The notes under the pieces: model-generated
What the model was told of the DNA's origin: nothing
The model's input: only the letters and a program-made list of their open reading frames with translations
The model's database searches: none
Translations under genes and position numbers: made by a program
NCBI GenBank assembly: GCA_947650365.1
Contig: OX393549.1
Location: forward strand, 23,797,347 to 23,861,346
Reading direction: 5' to 3'
DNA length: 64,000 nt
Source: Chamaelirium japonicum
Taxonomy: Eukaryota > Streptophyta > Magnoliopsida > Liliales > Melanthiaceae
Part shown: positions 21,598 to 32,960 of the stretch, in pieces
How the letters are laid out: every line of letters starts with the position of its first letter
Position numbering within the stretch: the first letter of the stretch is position 1

Positions 21598-22233
21598 ATC
21601 TGACTTTCGCCTTGAGAGGGCGTAGCCGAATTGCCTTCGAGCTTCCGACTTGAATGGGTGGAATCGAAGGTCTTTGGTTGACCTAGGTTACCAGGAGCTT
21701 TTTATCGGACTTTAGCCTCGAGAGGGCGTAGCCGAATTGCCTTCGAGCTTCCGACTTGAACGGGCAGAATCGAAGGTCTTTGATTGACCTGGGTTGCCAG
21801 GAGCCTTTTTATCGGACTTTTGCCTTGAAAGGGCGTAGCCGAATTGCCTTCGAGCTTCCGACTTGAATGGGCGGAATCGAAGGTCTTTGGTTGACCTGGG
21901 TTGCCAGGAGCCTTTTTATCGGACTTTAGCCTCAAGAGGGCGTAGCCGAATTGCCTTCGAGCTTCCGACTTGAATGGGCGGAATCGAAGGTCTTTGGTTG
22001 ACCTGGGTTGCCAGGAGCCTTTTTTATCGGACTTTAGCCTCGAGAGGGTGTAGCCGACTTACCTTCGAGCTTCCGACTTGAATGGGCGGAATCGAAGGTC
22101 TTTGGTTGACCTGGGTTTCCAGGAGCCTTTTTATCGGACTTTAGCCCCGAGAGGGCGTAGCCGAATTGCCTTCGAGCTTCCGACTTGAATAGGCAGAATC
22201 GAAGGTCTTCGGTTGACCTGGGTTGCCAGGAAC
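21598..22233. repeat. ~107-bp tandem array, six units
   Basis: The string CGTAGCCGAATTGCC (or a close variant) recurs at 21621, 21727, 21834, 21941, 22048 and 22156, a spacing of 106-108 bases. Each unit includes CTTCGAGCTTCCGACTTGAA and TTGACCTGGGTTGCCAGGAG. It is the array nearest to gag in the Tat-like element. Confidence 0.92.
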
Positions 22234-22415
22234 CTTTTTTTTATGCCTTAACATGGTGGAATCGAACTTCGAGAGATTTGATTTTGAGAAAAAAGAGATA
22301 CTTTATTGATACAATAAAGTAGCGGTTACACTTTTTCAGAAGTTGCACAGCGGACGTTACGATTATGCATCCATGTATTACATTGACTTTTTTTTCTCCA
22401 CTGCTGCTGCCTCTC

Positions 22416-24068
22416 CTACTCTCGACCTGGTTCTTTATTAGCGAGGTAGCCATCGAGCCGCCCTTCTTGGATCAAGTCTTCGATATGATGCTTTAGCTTC
22501 CAACATGTAGAGGTTGGGTGGCCATGGCTGCGATGAAACTCACAGTAGGCTGTCGTATCTCCCGCCTGGTCGGAATTTGGAGGGAGAGGCTGTGGCCACT
22601 TGCAAAAGGGCTCGTTCTGCAAGTATGCGAAGATGTCTTCAATGGAGGTGTTCAGCTCAGTGAACACCCTTTGCTCCCTTGGAGTTCGCCTCTTTTCTGC
22701 TGGAGAGGCTTTCGGATCTTCATTGTACCTTTTGGCCTGCACTTTTTGGTCGGACGCGGCATAGGCAGACTTCTTGTAGTGTGCTTCATTCAGAGCTTCA
22801 TCATCTTTCTTATGTCGGGAGTCACAAGACTCGCGGGGCTCGCGTAGTCTTCTGGCCAGCTGATTGTCTTCCACCTCTATCTCCCGCTGTACGCGCTTGA
22901 ACATCGCTTCCAAGTTATTGGGAGGATGCCGGATGAAGTCGGTGTAGACATGGAGCTCTGGCCGGATAGCATTCTGGAATGCCAGCATGATGGCCTCCTC
23001 ATTATAGGAGCGACCGGTGAGCTCAGAATGCTCATTACGAAACCTCATCGTGAAGCTCCTTAGAGACTCGTCGGAGCCCATCTTCAGCTGGTAGAGTGTA
23101 TCCAGCCTCTTTTTCGGCTTTAAGTTTAGCCGATAATGGTCCATGAAGAGTTCAGCCAACTCTTTGAATGTGGCCACCGTACCGGTAGGCAGTGTGTAGT
23201 ACCAGTCGAGGGCAGGTCCCTCGAGGCTTCCCGCAAACATACGGCAGAGAACATGGTTCTCATATTCGTAGGGCGTCAGGGCCTACTTGTAGGCTAGGAT
23301 ATGGAGAGCAGGGTCTCCCTGGATGCAGTTGAACTTTGGTAGGTTCGGTGTTCGCCAACCCATAGGAAATGGTGTTGCAAGAACCTTGGGATGCAGTGGC
23401 CCCACCGAGGTGATTAGTTACCTACGGTCTTGATGGCGGCGTCCCACGTCGGCAGTATGCCTTAGTCGGTTGAGTAGCTCGCGGGCATCTATTGAATTCG
23501 TGTGCGAAGGGATAGAACGTCTAGTGGACCCTGTTGACTGAGGTGATCCTTCTCCGCGATAGTTGGGCGCACCGTTGACGTCGAGGCGATCCCATACCGT
23601 TTGCCTTGGTGCTTGTGTGGATACCTGACGCATCTCGATACGCGGCTCATGTGGTTCTTCAAGATGATGACTCACGACTGGGCGAGTCCTTGGTTGGTCT
23701 TCATCAGCAGTTGAAGAGTTGCGGGCCACAACCCCCGCTCTTTCAGCCGCTTTCTTCAAGGAGCCTCTCTCTTGTTCGAGGGCCGCATTCTTCTTGAGGA
23801 GATTTAGCAGTTGGAAGTCAGCAGCCGAGATCTCGTATGTAGCCTGAGGCTCACTCCCTTGAATAGCGTGTTCTTTGCCAAATCGACGCCTCGGGGATGA
23901 CGGGTCTCGCCGATCGCGGTGCCCTTCTGGATGGCTGCCTTGTGGCCCCAGCCGCTCCCGAACATTTCTTCGGTTGGTTGCAACCGAGACTTCTTGTTCT
24001 TCTTCGATCAGTATATCGTTTGTTCGTTCAGCACTCGCCTTTGGTGGGTTGGTGCTGGCCTTCACCAT
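22416..24068 (-). pseudogene. Gag of the Tat-like gypsy element, two in-frame stops
   Basis: The ATG at 24068 lies about 120 bases after the primer site, and one frame runs to a TAG at 22416. A basic, Glu-rich N-terminal half holds a coiled-coil-like stretch (FQLLNLLKKNAALEQERGSL). The core gag domain (Retrotrans_gag) follows from about 23240, with GPALDWYYTLP and MRFRNEHSEL. A C-terminal YCEFHRSHGHPTSTCWKLK is the CCHC-like motif of Tat-type gag. Two nonsense codons interrupt the frame: TAA near 23418 and TAG near 23284. The frame ends soon after the zinc motif with no protease, so gag is all the element ever had, or the rest was replaced by the arrays. Confidence 0.88.
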
Positions 24069-24184
24069 TGAGCGTGTTAATGTCGGCGTGATAAAGGCGT
24101 TGAGATTGATTTGGAGGAGGACTTGTGGCTCGTCACCACAAGCTGAATAGGAGTCGGTAGAGGTGTGGGTAAGACCTCTATCGA

Positions 24185-24203
24185 TATCCCACAGACGGCG
24201 CCA
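24185..24203 (-). other. Primer-binding site of the Tat-like element
   Basis: The minus strand reads TGGCGCCGTCTGTGGGATA within six bases of the LTR. The first nine bases match the 3' end of plant tRNA-Asp with its CCA, as in Athila/Tat primer sites; the rest of the match is weaker. Confidence 0.75.
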
Positions 24204-24598
24204 AAGATTATGGGGGGAAATTTTCGAGCCGCCTTGATCGGGAACCCCGCCCCACAGCCTTGATTGAATATTGATGGTTTGTAGAGTTAGAGAGTTGGGA
24301 GAGTAGACAGAGATAGTAGAGAGTGATGACACAAGGATTGGTGATGGAGTTCAGTCTTACGACCTACATCTCCGGGCGAGAGGTGCCACCTGATCTTCAC
24401 TATAATTTGAGTAAATGAGGGTTGAGCGTTCTCTCGACAGGCCGAGAGAAGCTTCTTACAATGTGTTTGCACGGAGCAATTAGAAGAGTTCAAGAGGAAG
24501 AATGGAGGGCTCTGGCTCTGGATCTGGAATCCCTCTTTCCTCTGATCGAATAACCAACCCCTTTCCTGGATGCCTTGGGGGTCCTTTTATAGCGTAGT

Positions 24599-27500
24599 TG
24601 TAACACCTGTGGTGTTAGATTTTAGAATAATAGAAATCCTCCATGGCTAGTTTCGTCTTTTTGCAGCCAGACTTTTTCTCTGGGCTTTTTCCCAATAAAT
24701 GGATCGTAAACCTATGAGATGTTTTACATTCACATTCTCCATAACTTCGAGCATGTCACGATGGTGCGTTCCGTGCAACGATCAGGTGTATGCGCAGCCA
24801 GTTTCCGCAGCCCGGCAGATAAACCCTAGAAAAGCGATAATTGGTCGATAGTCGAAGCTGTCTTGTTTCTTGCAAGAGATTGGATGATCGGATCGTAACG
24901 AAACAAGATACGTTAGATGAGGCTCTGAGAAAGCTTTCCAATGAGCCTGAGTTTGGGTCAATCCGACACCCGGGTGAATAGTTATTGCTATTTTGAGTTT
25001 TGGAGTCTTTCCTTTTTTTTCGGGAGATCCAGAAGTCAGAAAATTATGTACCAAGCGCTAACGCGTTCGTGTTGACGAGACCTTTCCAACGAATCCTCTC
25101 GGGCCCTATCCCGACTTCCGGTTTGATAGTTACGGCTTATTATTCTTTTCAACCCGGTTGATGGACGAATCGCACCCGGATTCCAACGGAGCCCGGTTCA
25201 GGGCTCGGGACCGAGCCCGACCAGCCCTAGAGCCTACCTCCCGGTCTCCTAGCATAATTTAGGCTCTCTAGACCTCCCTCCCCAGTGATTTAAAATCTGA
25301 AATTCGGATGGGAATTATCGGACAGGATTGGGATGATATATCGATCCCTATCTTTCTTTCCTTATCTCTTCGCCTTAACCGACTCTATCCCCCCAACCCT
25401 TATCACCACAACCGTACGTTTTCCCGTGATTATAAATAGAGATAGAGAGAGAACGAGAGGAGAGAGAGAGAACGGGAGAGAAAGAGAGAGAGAACGAGAG
25501 AAATAGAGAGAGAGAATGAGAGGAAGAGAGAGAGAACGAGAGAAGAAGAGAGAGAACGCGAGAGTCAGAGAGAGGGAAGGAGAAGAGATCGAGGGAGATG
25601 GAGCAGCCGACCCGCCCTCGCCGGAGCCCCGGCGAGCACGCCGAGACACCCGCAGGTCAGCCACCCCCTCCTCCTCTCATCCCCTCCGCGACCCAACCCG
25701 CGACCCCTGGCCCTTCCTTCTCCCTTGCCGCACCCGAGCCTCTCCCGGCGATCGCCGGCGCACCACCACCGGCCATAGATCGACCCCGCGCGAACCCCTC
25801 CGGCCGAGCTCGATCTCGGGCACCGACGGCCGCTCCGGCCGCCTCCCACCGCGCCTCCTCTGTGGGGGTGGTGCAGGAGAGGCCGGCCGAGCGCTCGCCG
25901 GCGCTCCAGGCCACCCCTCCCATCGGCCTCCGGCGCACGCGAACCAGCCCCCCCCCCCCCCCCCCCCCGCTGTTCTCGTGGAGAAGATGAACATGGGGGA
26001 GGGGGGCAAATAGGTAATTTCCCTTGTTTTAATTAACCCCAGACCCGAACCGTTTAGCCCTGAACCCGACCCGACCCTGCAGACCTGACCCGACTCACTT
26101 AGTGAACCGGTCTGGTTCACTTGAACCAGACCCGTGAACCAGTCGATTTTGGTTCGACTGCCATTTCTCCGTCCGAACTCGGAATTGGACGAAACCAGCG
26201 CTATTTCGACCGGCTCGGAAAATACTACCTGTTGGTCATAGTTTATTATAGTAATTATACTATTTAATACCCTGTTTTATCCTTGGACCGAATCTTATCA
26301 CGGTACCGTGGTTTGACCGCCGTTTCATCGTCCGAACTCGGATTCGGACGAAACCAACGGCATTGTGCTCAGAATATTGAGTCCCACCTATCAAACCCAG
26401 AATATAACCCTAGAACCTCTTCTACCCTAGTGAACCAACCATGCGATCGGTTTTACTGGTTCTACGTGGTTTGACCCGAAACCATCCGACCGAAGTCGGA
26501 TTCCAGCAAAACCGGAACCATCGAGCAGGGTTCTTCGAGCCCGATTCGATGAGTAGGTTTAGCTTCTGTTTACTTGATTGGCTTAGTATGGTTTAGGATC
26601 GAGTTCTTCAGTCGCACGGGTTTGCGTTCTGTCAACTCAAGGTTGCTCCCCTATCGAGGGTGCCCGACTATCCTTGGCATAGAACCCTCGTCGTTGATTC
26701 TTCTGTTTTAATCGATAGCATTGTGATATAGAGCTTTGCATGTTATCAGACTGTGATTGTGGTGATCCAACGGAGGCGGATCAGAGACAACAAGCTGGAG
26801 TCGTGTGCGATCGACAGCCAGGTGACATCTACCTGCGACGAGCTGGAGTCTTATTTCAACAAGCTGGAGTCTTATTTAAACTTCTCGATGGAAAGGATTC
26901 GTTGGAAAGGTCTCGTCTTATTTTCGGGAGATTCAGATGTCAGAAAATTATGTACCAAGCGCTAACGCGTTCGTGTTGACGAGACCTTTCCAACGAATCC
27001 TCTCGGGCTCTATTCCAACTTCCGGTTTGATAGTTACGGCTTATTATTCTTTTCAGCCCGGTTGATGGATGAATCGCACCCGGATTCCAACCGAGCCCGG
27101 TTCAGGGCTCGGGACCGAGCCCGACCAGCCCTAGAGCCTACCTCCCGGTCTCCTAGCATAATTTAGGCTCTCTAGACCTCCCTCCCCAGTGATTTAAAAT
27201 CCGAAATTCGGATGGGAATTATCGGACAGGATTGGGATGATATATCGATCCCTATCTTTCTTTCCTTATCTCTTCGCCTTAACCGACTCTATCCCCCCAA
27301 CCCTTATCACCACAACCATACGTTTTCCCGTGATTATAAATAGAGATAGAGAGAGAACGAGAGGAGAGAGAGAGAACGGGAGAGAAAGAGAGAGAGAACG
27401 GGAGAAATAGAGAGAGAGAATGAGAGGAAGAGAGAGAGAACGAGAGAAGAAGAGAGAGAACACGAGAGTCAGAGAGAGGGAAGGAGAAGAGATCGAGGGA

Positions 27501-30500
27501 GATGGAGCAGCCGACCCGCCCTCGCCGGAGCCCCGGCGAGCACGCCGAGACACCCGCAGGTCAGCCACCCCCTCCTCCTCTCATCCCCTCCGCGACCCAA
27601 CCCGCGACCCCTGGCCCTTCCTTCTCCCTTGCCGCGGCCCGCACGGGCAGACACCGCTGCCGCACCCGAGCCTCTCCCGGCGATCGCCGGTGCACCACCA
27701 CCGGCCATAGATCGACCCCGCGCGAACCCCTCCGGCCGAGCTCGATCTCGGGCACCGACGGCCGCTCTGGCCACCTCCCACCGCGCCTCCTCTGTGGGGG
27801 TGGTGCAGGAGAGGCTGGCCGAGCGCTCGCCGGCGCTCCAGGCCGCCCCTCCCATCGGCCTCCGGCGCACGCGAACCAGCCCCCCCCGCTGTTCTCGTGG
27901 AGAAGATGAACATAGGGGGGGGCAAATAGGTAATTTCCCTTGTTTTAATTAACCCCAGACCCGAACCGTTTAGCCCTGAACCCGACCCGACCCTGCAGAC
28001 CTGACCCGACTCACTTAGTGAACCGGTCTGGTTCACTTGAACCAGACCCGTGAACCAGTCGATTTTGGTTCGACTGCCATTTCTCCGTCCGAACTCGGAA
28101 TTGGACGAAACCAGCGCTATTTCGACCGGCTCGGAAAATACTACCTGTTGGTCATAGTTTATTATAGTAATTATACTATTTAATACCCTGTTTTATCCTT
28201 GGACCTAATCTTATCACGGTACCGTGGTTTGACCGCCGTTTCATCGTCCGAACTCGGATTCGGACGAAACCAGCGGCATTGTGCTCAGAATATTAAGTCC
28301 CACCTATCAAACCCAGAATATAACCCTAGAAACTCTTCTACCCTAGTGAACCAACCATGCGATCGGTTTCACTGGTTCTACGTGGTTTGACCCGAAACTA
28401 TCCGACCGAAGTCGGATTCCAGCGAAACCGGAACCATCGAGCAGGGTTCTTCGAGCCCGATTCGATGAGTAGGTTTAGCTTCTGTTTACTTGATTGGCTT
28501 AGTATGGTTTAGGATCGAGTTCTTCAGTCGCACGGGTTTGCGTTCTGTCAACTCAAGGTTGCTCCCCTATCGAGGGTGCCCGACTATCCTTGGCATAGAA
28601 CCCTCGTCGTTGATTCTTCTGTTTTAATCGATAGCATTGTGATATAGAGCTTTGCATGTTATCAGACTGTGATTGTGGTGATCCAACGGAGGCGGATCAG
28701 AGACAACAAGCTGGAGTCGTGTGCGATCGACAGCCAGGTGACATCTACTACCCTTGCGTGGTCTTTAATAGTGGGAAATGAGAATGACTAAGGGTAGGTG
28801 TCCATGACACTGCATGCGGGTCCCGCCGAGCATCGTTGCATGTGATCAAGTGGACCCCGCCTTGCATGCGGAGTCGCGAGTCCGACGACGCATGCTTAAA
28901 ATATTAATAGAATAATAATAATGATTGCTTTTGATTGTATGGACACCGTAATTAGGATTCCCTTAAAATAAACAATAAATTGAATAACTAATAATTATCG
29001 GGACCCACCCTCCTGAGAGGAGTATGGCAACCCTAGCACACGGGTCACTGGGATGAGTGTCTTACTTACTTTATTTATTATGTCGCATGGGTTGCGAGAG
29101 GAGTACGGGACCAGGGGTAAATTGTTGGAAATTGTTAAGCATTAAATATACCTTTTGTAGCTTCAGTATATATATTGAAAGATGTTATATAAGAATCTAC
29201 CTGGTTAGAAGGTAGGGACTCCGTGTGCGCAAGGGCCGTGAACCACCCTGCGCGTACAGCCGAAGTTAAGTAGGTTAGGGGTCACGGGCAAGGGTTGTGG
29301 TAAAGCCAATAGGAGGTGCCCTCGAGTAGGGATTGGCCTAGCAACCCTGTCCCGGGGAGTTGAAGTCCCCATAGTAAAGCAAGTTGGGCGGTAGAGCTCC
29401 ACCGTGAAAGACGGGAAACCCCTTATGATCATCTGGGTGACTAGTGCATGGTGTTGGTGGATGCACGGCGAGAGAGTTGGCCCTCTACATCGAAATAAAA
29501 GGCCCTATAGTAATGCCCGACCGGGGGCAGGATGAACAAAATATCCGGGGTTCATATTTTGATAGTGTGTGTTTTATCTATATATGAATTTAGAATTGTA
29601 TGACTGTTTACATGATGACCTTGTGACTTTAGATAAACGTCTTATTTAATTTGCTGTAGAATATTGAATGGACTTTATGTTAGATAACCAAGTGACAGTA
29701 GGAATTGCATGTGAATATAGACAACTGATAGGTTTAGGTATCATTCTGCAAACATTGATCCTACTAGAGCTGATAGATCTTATCTTAATTTATTTCGATT
29801 AGTTATCTCATATTATTAAAGACTATTAGGATGTCACTAGCCATTAATTTGGCTAATCTCCCAATTTTCTATTGGGGGCTACTCTTTCCCACGAGTAGGC
29901 TCAGTTGCAGGTCCAGAGGCTCATGAGTAGCAGTAGGAGTCCAGAGGCGGAGTTAGAGTTGCAGTGTTACCTTTCTGCTTAGTACGTTAATCTTGTAGTC
30001 TTTTCTCTTCAGACATTGTAATTGTATTGGAATAAGTGTTTTTATCGGTTAGTTAGTATTCTATGGTTGTAGTTGCAATGGTTCCAGCTGAATTCTTTTG
30101 GGTAGGCCTCTCCTCAAGGTCCCAAGCCTAGGATAGATCATGATGAAAATATAAGTGCATATAAATGACTAAATTGATTAACCCTGTAGATAGGAACCCT
30201 ATACTGGTGCACCTGAGTGTTAGGGAGTGGGTGAGACTACTTGGCTAGCCGTAGGAGGCTTAAGCCTCGTGCTCCCTCAGATAGACTCCTATCAGTATGT
30301 AGTGGCACCGACAGGTCACACATACTGAAAGGATAGGACTTTTGAAGGTCGAGCTGATTAGATAATGTATTATCTCTATTGATATTTCTCTTCTTTCCTT
30401 TTTAATAAAAATATTTTTTGAAAAATCAAATTTAAAAGATTCCCCTCTTGTTTCTCCCTCCTTGTTTTTCATATTAGAGAGCGTAGAAGCCCTGTGAGAA

Positions 30501-30596
30501 CCCAAATTGGTGTAATTAATTAACCAGACCCAAAACCCTCTTCTTTTTCTCACCTCACACCCCAGGGATCGGTCTTCAGATTTCTGGGGCGTGACA
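24599..30596 (+). mobile_element. Tekay/Del-like gypsy LTR (solo LTR) with a 1.8-kb internal duplication
   Basis: It begins TGTAACACCTGTGG and ends GGGGCGTGACA, the ends usual for Tekay/Del chromovirus LTRs. Flanks are gtagt and gtagg; the sister Tat LTR shows the original target was gtagg, so the duplication is real with one later mutation. No gag, pol, primer site or purine tract was recognised in 6 kb, which fits a solo LTR. Two TATA boxes, TATAAATAGAG at 25431 and 27335, belong to the two duplicated segments and show plus orientation. An alternative is a non-coding nested element. Confidence 0.75.
25020..28749 (+). repeat. Direct duplication of ~1.8 kb within the Tekay-like LTR
   Basis: Copy A (about 25020-26832) and copy B (about 26927-28749) both start GGGAGAT(C/T)CAGA(A/T)GTC and end GTGACATCTAC, with a 94-bp spacer. 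Each includes a TATA box, a purine-rich GAGAGAGAACGAGAG stretch and a GC-rich segment with a CCCC-rich run. Copy B has a GCGGCCCGCACGGGCAGACA-like insertion near 27636-27665 that copy A lacks. The open frames in the GC-rich parts are not similar to any protein I know. Confidence 0.9.
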
Positions 30597-30831
30597 GTAG
30601 GCATGTGCCCGATATGGCAGCGATGATGTGGCGCTGATGACGTGGCACTGGTTCTGGGCCTCCTTGCTGGGCCCTTATTGGGCCGTTGTTCGGGCCCAAT
30701 AAGGGGGAGGGCTTGATCTGCGAGCCCCGTAGAGTGGGCCCATGAACCCGGGCGGGCTTACCCACTTGGGCCGTTGCGCGGGCCCATACCGCTCTGATCC
30801 GGTCCGGTACAACTTTTGCACCCATAATACT

Positions 30832-30986
30832 GTATAATCCGGGACTTGCAGAAGCGAGGGGAGGTAGCAGTGACTCAGGTGGCGTCTGCAGATAACATGG
30901 CGGACCCTTTCACAAAGGTGTTACCGACTAAGGCTTTTGAGAAGCACGTGGATGCCATGGGAGTTAAGACTGTTGTTCCCCGCTAG
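30832..30986 (+). pseudogene. C-terminal end of the Copia pol
   Basis: Beyond the Tat-like element the Copia RNase H tail continues in the same frame through the duplicated atact. It reads DLQKRGEVAVTQVASADNMA then DPFTKVLPTKAFEKHV and ends at the TAG at 30984. This is the usual end of Copia RNase H/pol. Confidence 0.92.
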
Positions 30987-32955
30987 GCCAAGTGGGATAT
31001 TGTTGTAGCTCGTGTGTCCTTAGCGTGGATTTTCTTTATTAACATTAATAAAGATGACTTTGGTTATTGCTTTAATTAGAATACTACTCTGGTGTATGAT
31101 AATACTCATATAATAAAAGGACCCTAGGGAACACAGTAGGCCACTGAGGCGCATGGAGGATCCATGCTTGGGAGACCCAGTGGACCAGTTCTGTGTAGAC
31201 CTAGAACTAGTTCACAGCTTTGGTGATGCTGGTCGCTTCACCGAGCATAAGCTGTTGGCAGGTAGAGGATGTGGTGAAGTCTCCACCACGGAAACATAGG
31301 ATTCCCATTCACCTGACCAAGCACGATGATCGTGTTGAACAGAAACCAAGACGGTGCACAGTTCAGTGATTCAGACACTGGTGCAGAAACTGTCTTACTA
31401 CTATAGATAATCTGTCCTTAACCCTGAGGGACCATGCTCACTGGGCCAACCAGTTGAGTGGTGCTTTGATGTGCCAACGTGTGCGGACCTTCCATAGTTC
31501 AATACCACGGTACGTTGGGTTACCCGGCTGGCGCTTGAGTGATATGTAATCCCTACAGGTTATCCGATGTCCAGTGTTGGATGAGTGCGTTTTGATGAGT
31601 CAATCTGTCCACACAGTTAACCCAGGCCTGGTGGTTGTCAATATGACTGACGATGTTCCGGATGCTAGGAATAGCACCGGAAGGTGTGTGGCGTTATAGA
31701 TGACAAGTCATCAAACCCTAGTCAGATGATCGATCGGGATCTGACGGTGCTCCCCACCGCCCGAGTCGTATCATGGCACCAGTAATAGGAGGGATAAGGA
31801 TTATCGAAGTATAGTAGAGAACATGGTTACGAGGGAGTAACATAAGTTTAGGATCACTAGAGTTCAACTCGCGTCGCACTCTGAGTGGCTACGCAGGTTA
31901 ATCGGATTAGGGCTGATTAACGGAACTTTCGGTGTGTCACCGGAACAGTTAATCAGGGATCTGGTTGGAGCTAGAGATCCCGAACCCTGAAGGTTCCACC
32001 CTGTCGTTGCGTATAGGAATTGTTCCCCGATCTAGTTGGATACGTTGGATGCGAAGTAGCGCGATGGAGCGCAAGCCCGGAGCCAAAAAACCTAATTCAC
32101 ATGTGTTACGGGTCGTAGGGGTATTTTGGTAAATACTAAAATATAACTCAGAACAGATTGAATATGGATCTTAGATTGAGCGGAATAATTCCAGGAGCAC
32201 ACAGGCGCTGACGAAACTCGATTCCGAGTAGCGCACCTCACTCAGTCTCACTTTCAGTTTTTTGCTTTTCGTGAAGGGCGTTTTTGTTCGGGCTTCACGA
32301 TAGACACCCGGGAGACCTATATCGACCCCCCCTCATCCCTATCCACCTAGGGGCCGGCCCTAGGCTCCTTGTAGCCATGGGAGACCGGCCCTATAAAGGA
32401 AATAAGGAGGGGAGGGGCCGGTCCTATGGTTCTACTCCCTCCCCTCCAAAAATCCGACCCCTAGTCCTCCTTCTTTGTGGTTTCGGCCAAGGAAAAGAGA
32501 GGAAGAAGAAGGGAGAAGGAAGAGGAAGGAAGGAGAAGGAAGAAAGGAGAAAGAGGAGGAGAAAATCGTGAGGTTCGCCATCGTCTTCGCAACGGATTCT
32601 TCCGTCGGCTCGAAATCCTTGCACTCAGAGACGGGATTTCGATGATTCTTCAATTCGCAAAGGACAAGGTGCTATCCGACAGTTTCCCTTGTGATTCAAG
32701 TGCGGTTCTTCATCGTTCCATAATCTCCGGATCATAGATCCATAAGGTATGATGAATCTAAACACCTAATTAGATGCATGCATGTCTTCCGTAGATCGTA
32801 GTATGCCTCTAGGGTATCCGCACATATGCTAAGATCATAGATTTGCATGTAGATTGTTTTGTATCATGAATTGTAATGAAACATATACCGTATGATATTC
32901 GGATCTTTCTTTTTGCTTTCGCTGCGACTCTGATTAGCGGAACCCAATTCCAACA
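30987..32955 (+). repeat. Purine tract and 3' LTR of the Copia element
   Basis: GCCAAGTGGGATAT lies directly before the LTR start TGTTGTAGCTCGTG at 31001. The LTR ends CCAACA at 32955, followed by the gactc duplication. Most differences from the 5' LTR that I checked are G/A or C/T. Confidence 0.94.
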
Positions 32956-32960
32956 GACTC

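Larger units (their letters stand above)
17185..30826 (-). mobile_element. Non-autonomous Tat-like Ty3/gypsy element (gag only) with tandem arrays
   Basis: It is inserted in the Copia RNase H region with a perfect duplication, atact (17180-17184 and 30827-30831). LTRs are at 17185-17776 and 24209-30826; the latter holds a 6-kb insert. On the minus strand the order is 5' LTR, primer site, gag, then five kilobases of non-coding DNA dominated by tandem arrays, purine tract (17777-17795), 3' LTR. No protease, RT, RNase H or integrase is present. The gag type, the primer site and the 3' tandem arrays all suit the Tat lineage. Without its insert it is about 7.6 kb. Confidence 0.9.
24209..30826 (-). 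repeat. 5' LTR of the Tat-like element, split by a 6-kb LTR
   Basis: The two parts are 24209-24598 and 30597-30826. Together they match the 592-bp LTR at 17185. Both termini are mutated from TG/CA to TA. The left part has a small insertion (GAGTTGGGAGAGTAGA region near 24290) relative to the other LTR. Confidence 0.9.
9481..32955 (+). mobile_element. Full-length Copia retrotransposon with a nested insertion
   Basis: Long LTRs (9481-11436 and 31001-32955), a tRNA-Met primer site, gag-pol and a purine tract before the 3' LTR are all present. A perfect target duplication, gactc, flanks it (9476-9480 and 32956-32960) within a LINE. Without the 13.6-kb insertion at 17185-30826 the element is about 9.8 kb. 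Domain order (gag, protease, integrase, RT, RNase H) is that of Copia. Protein similarity is to the TNT1-94 type; I cannot place the lineage further. In the first 360 LTR positions I count 7 differences by hand, which suggests a fairly recent insertion. Confidence 0.95.

Noticed and set aside
20994-22233. CRISPR-like arrays
   Set aside because: The units are contiguous tandem repeats without unique spacers, in a plant retrotransposon.
22518-22900. Plus-strand frames opposite the gypsy gag
   Set aside because: Antisense shadows of gag; the minus-strand frame carries the zinc motif and gag core.
25516-28036. Pro/Ala/Arg-rich open frames up to ~165 residues
   Set aside because: They lie in the GC-rich part of the duplicated Tekay-like LTR, differ between copies by frameshifting indels and match nothing recognisable.
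24599-30596. A full-length autonomous gypsy element
   Set aside because: No primer site, gag, pol or purine tract found; a solo LTR explains the ends and duplication better.
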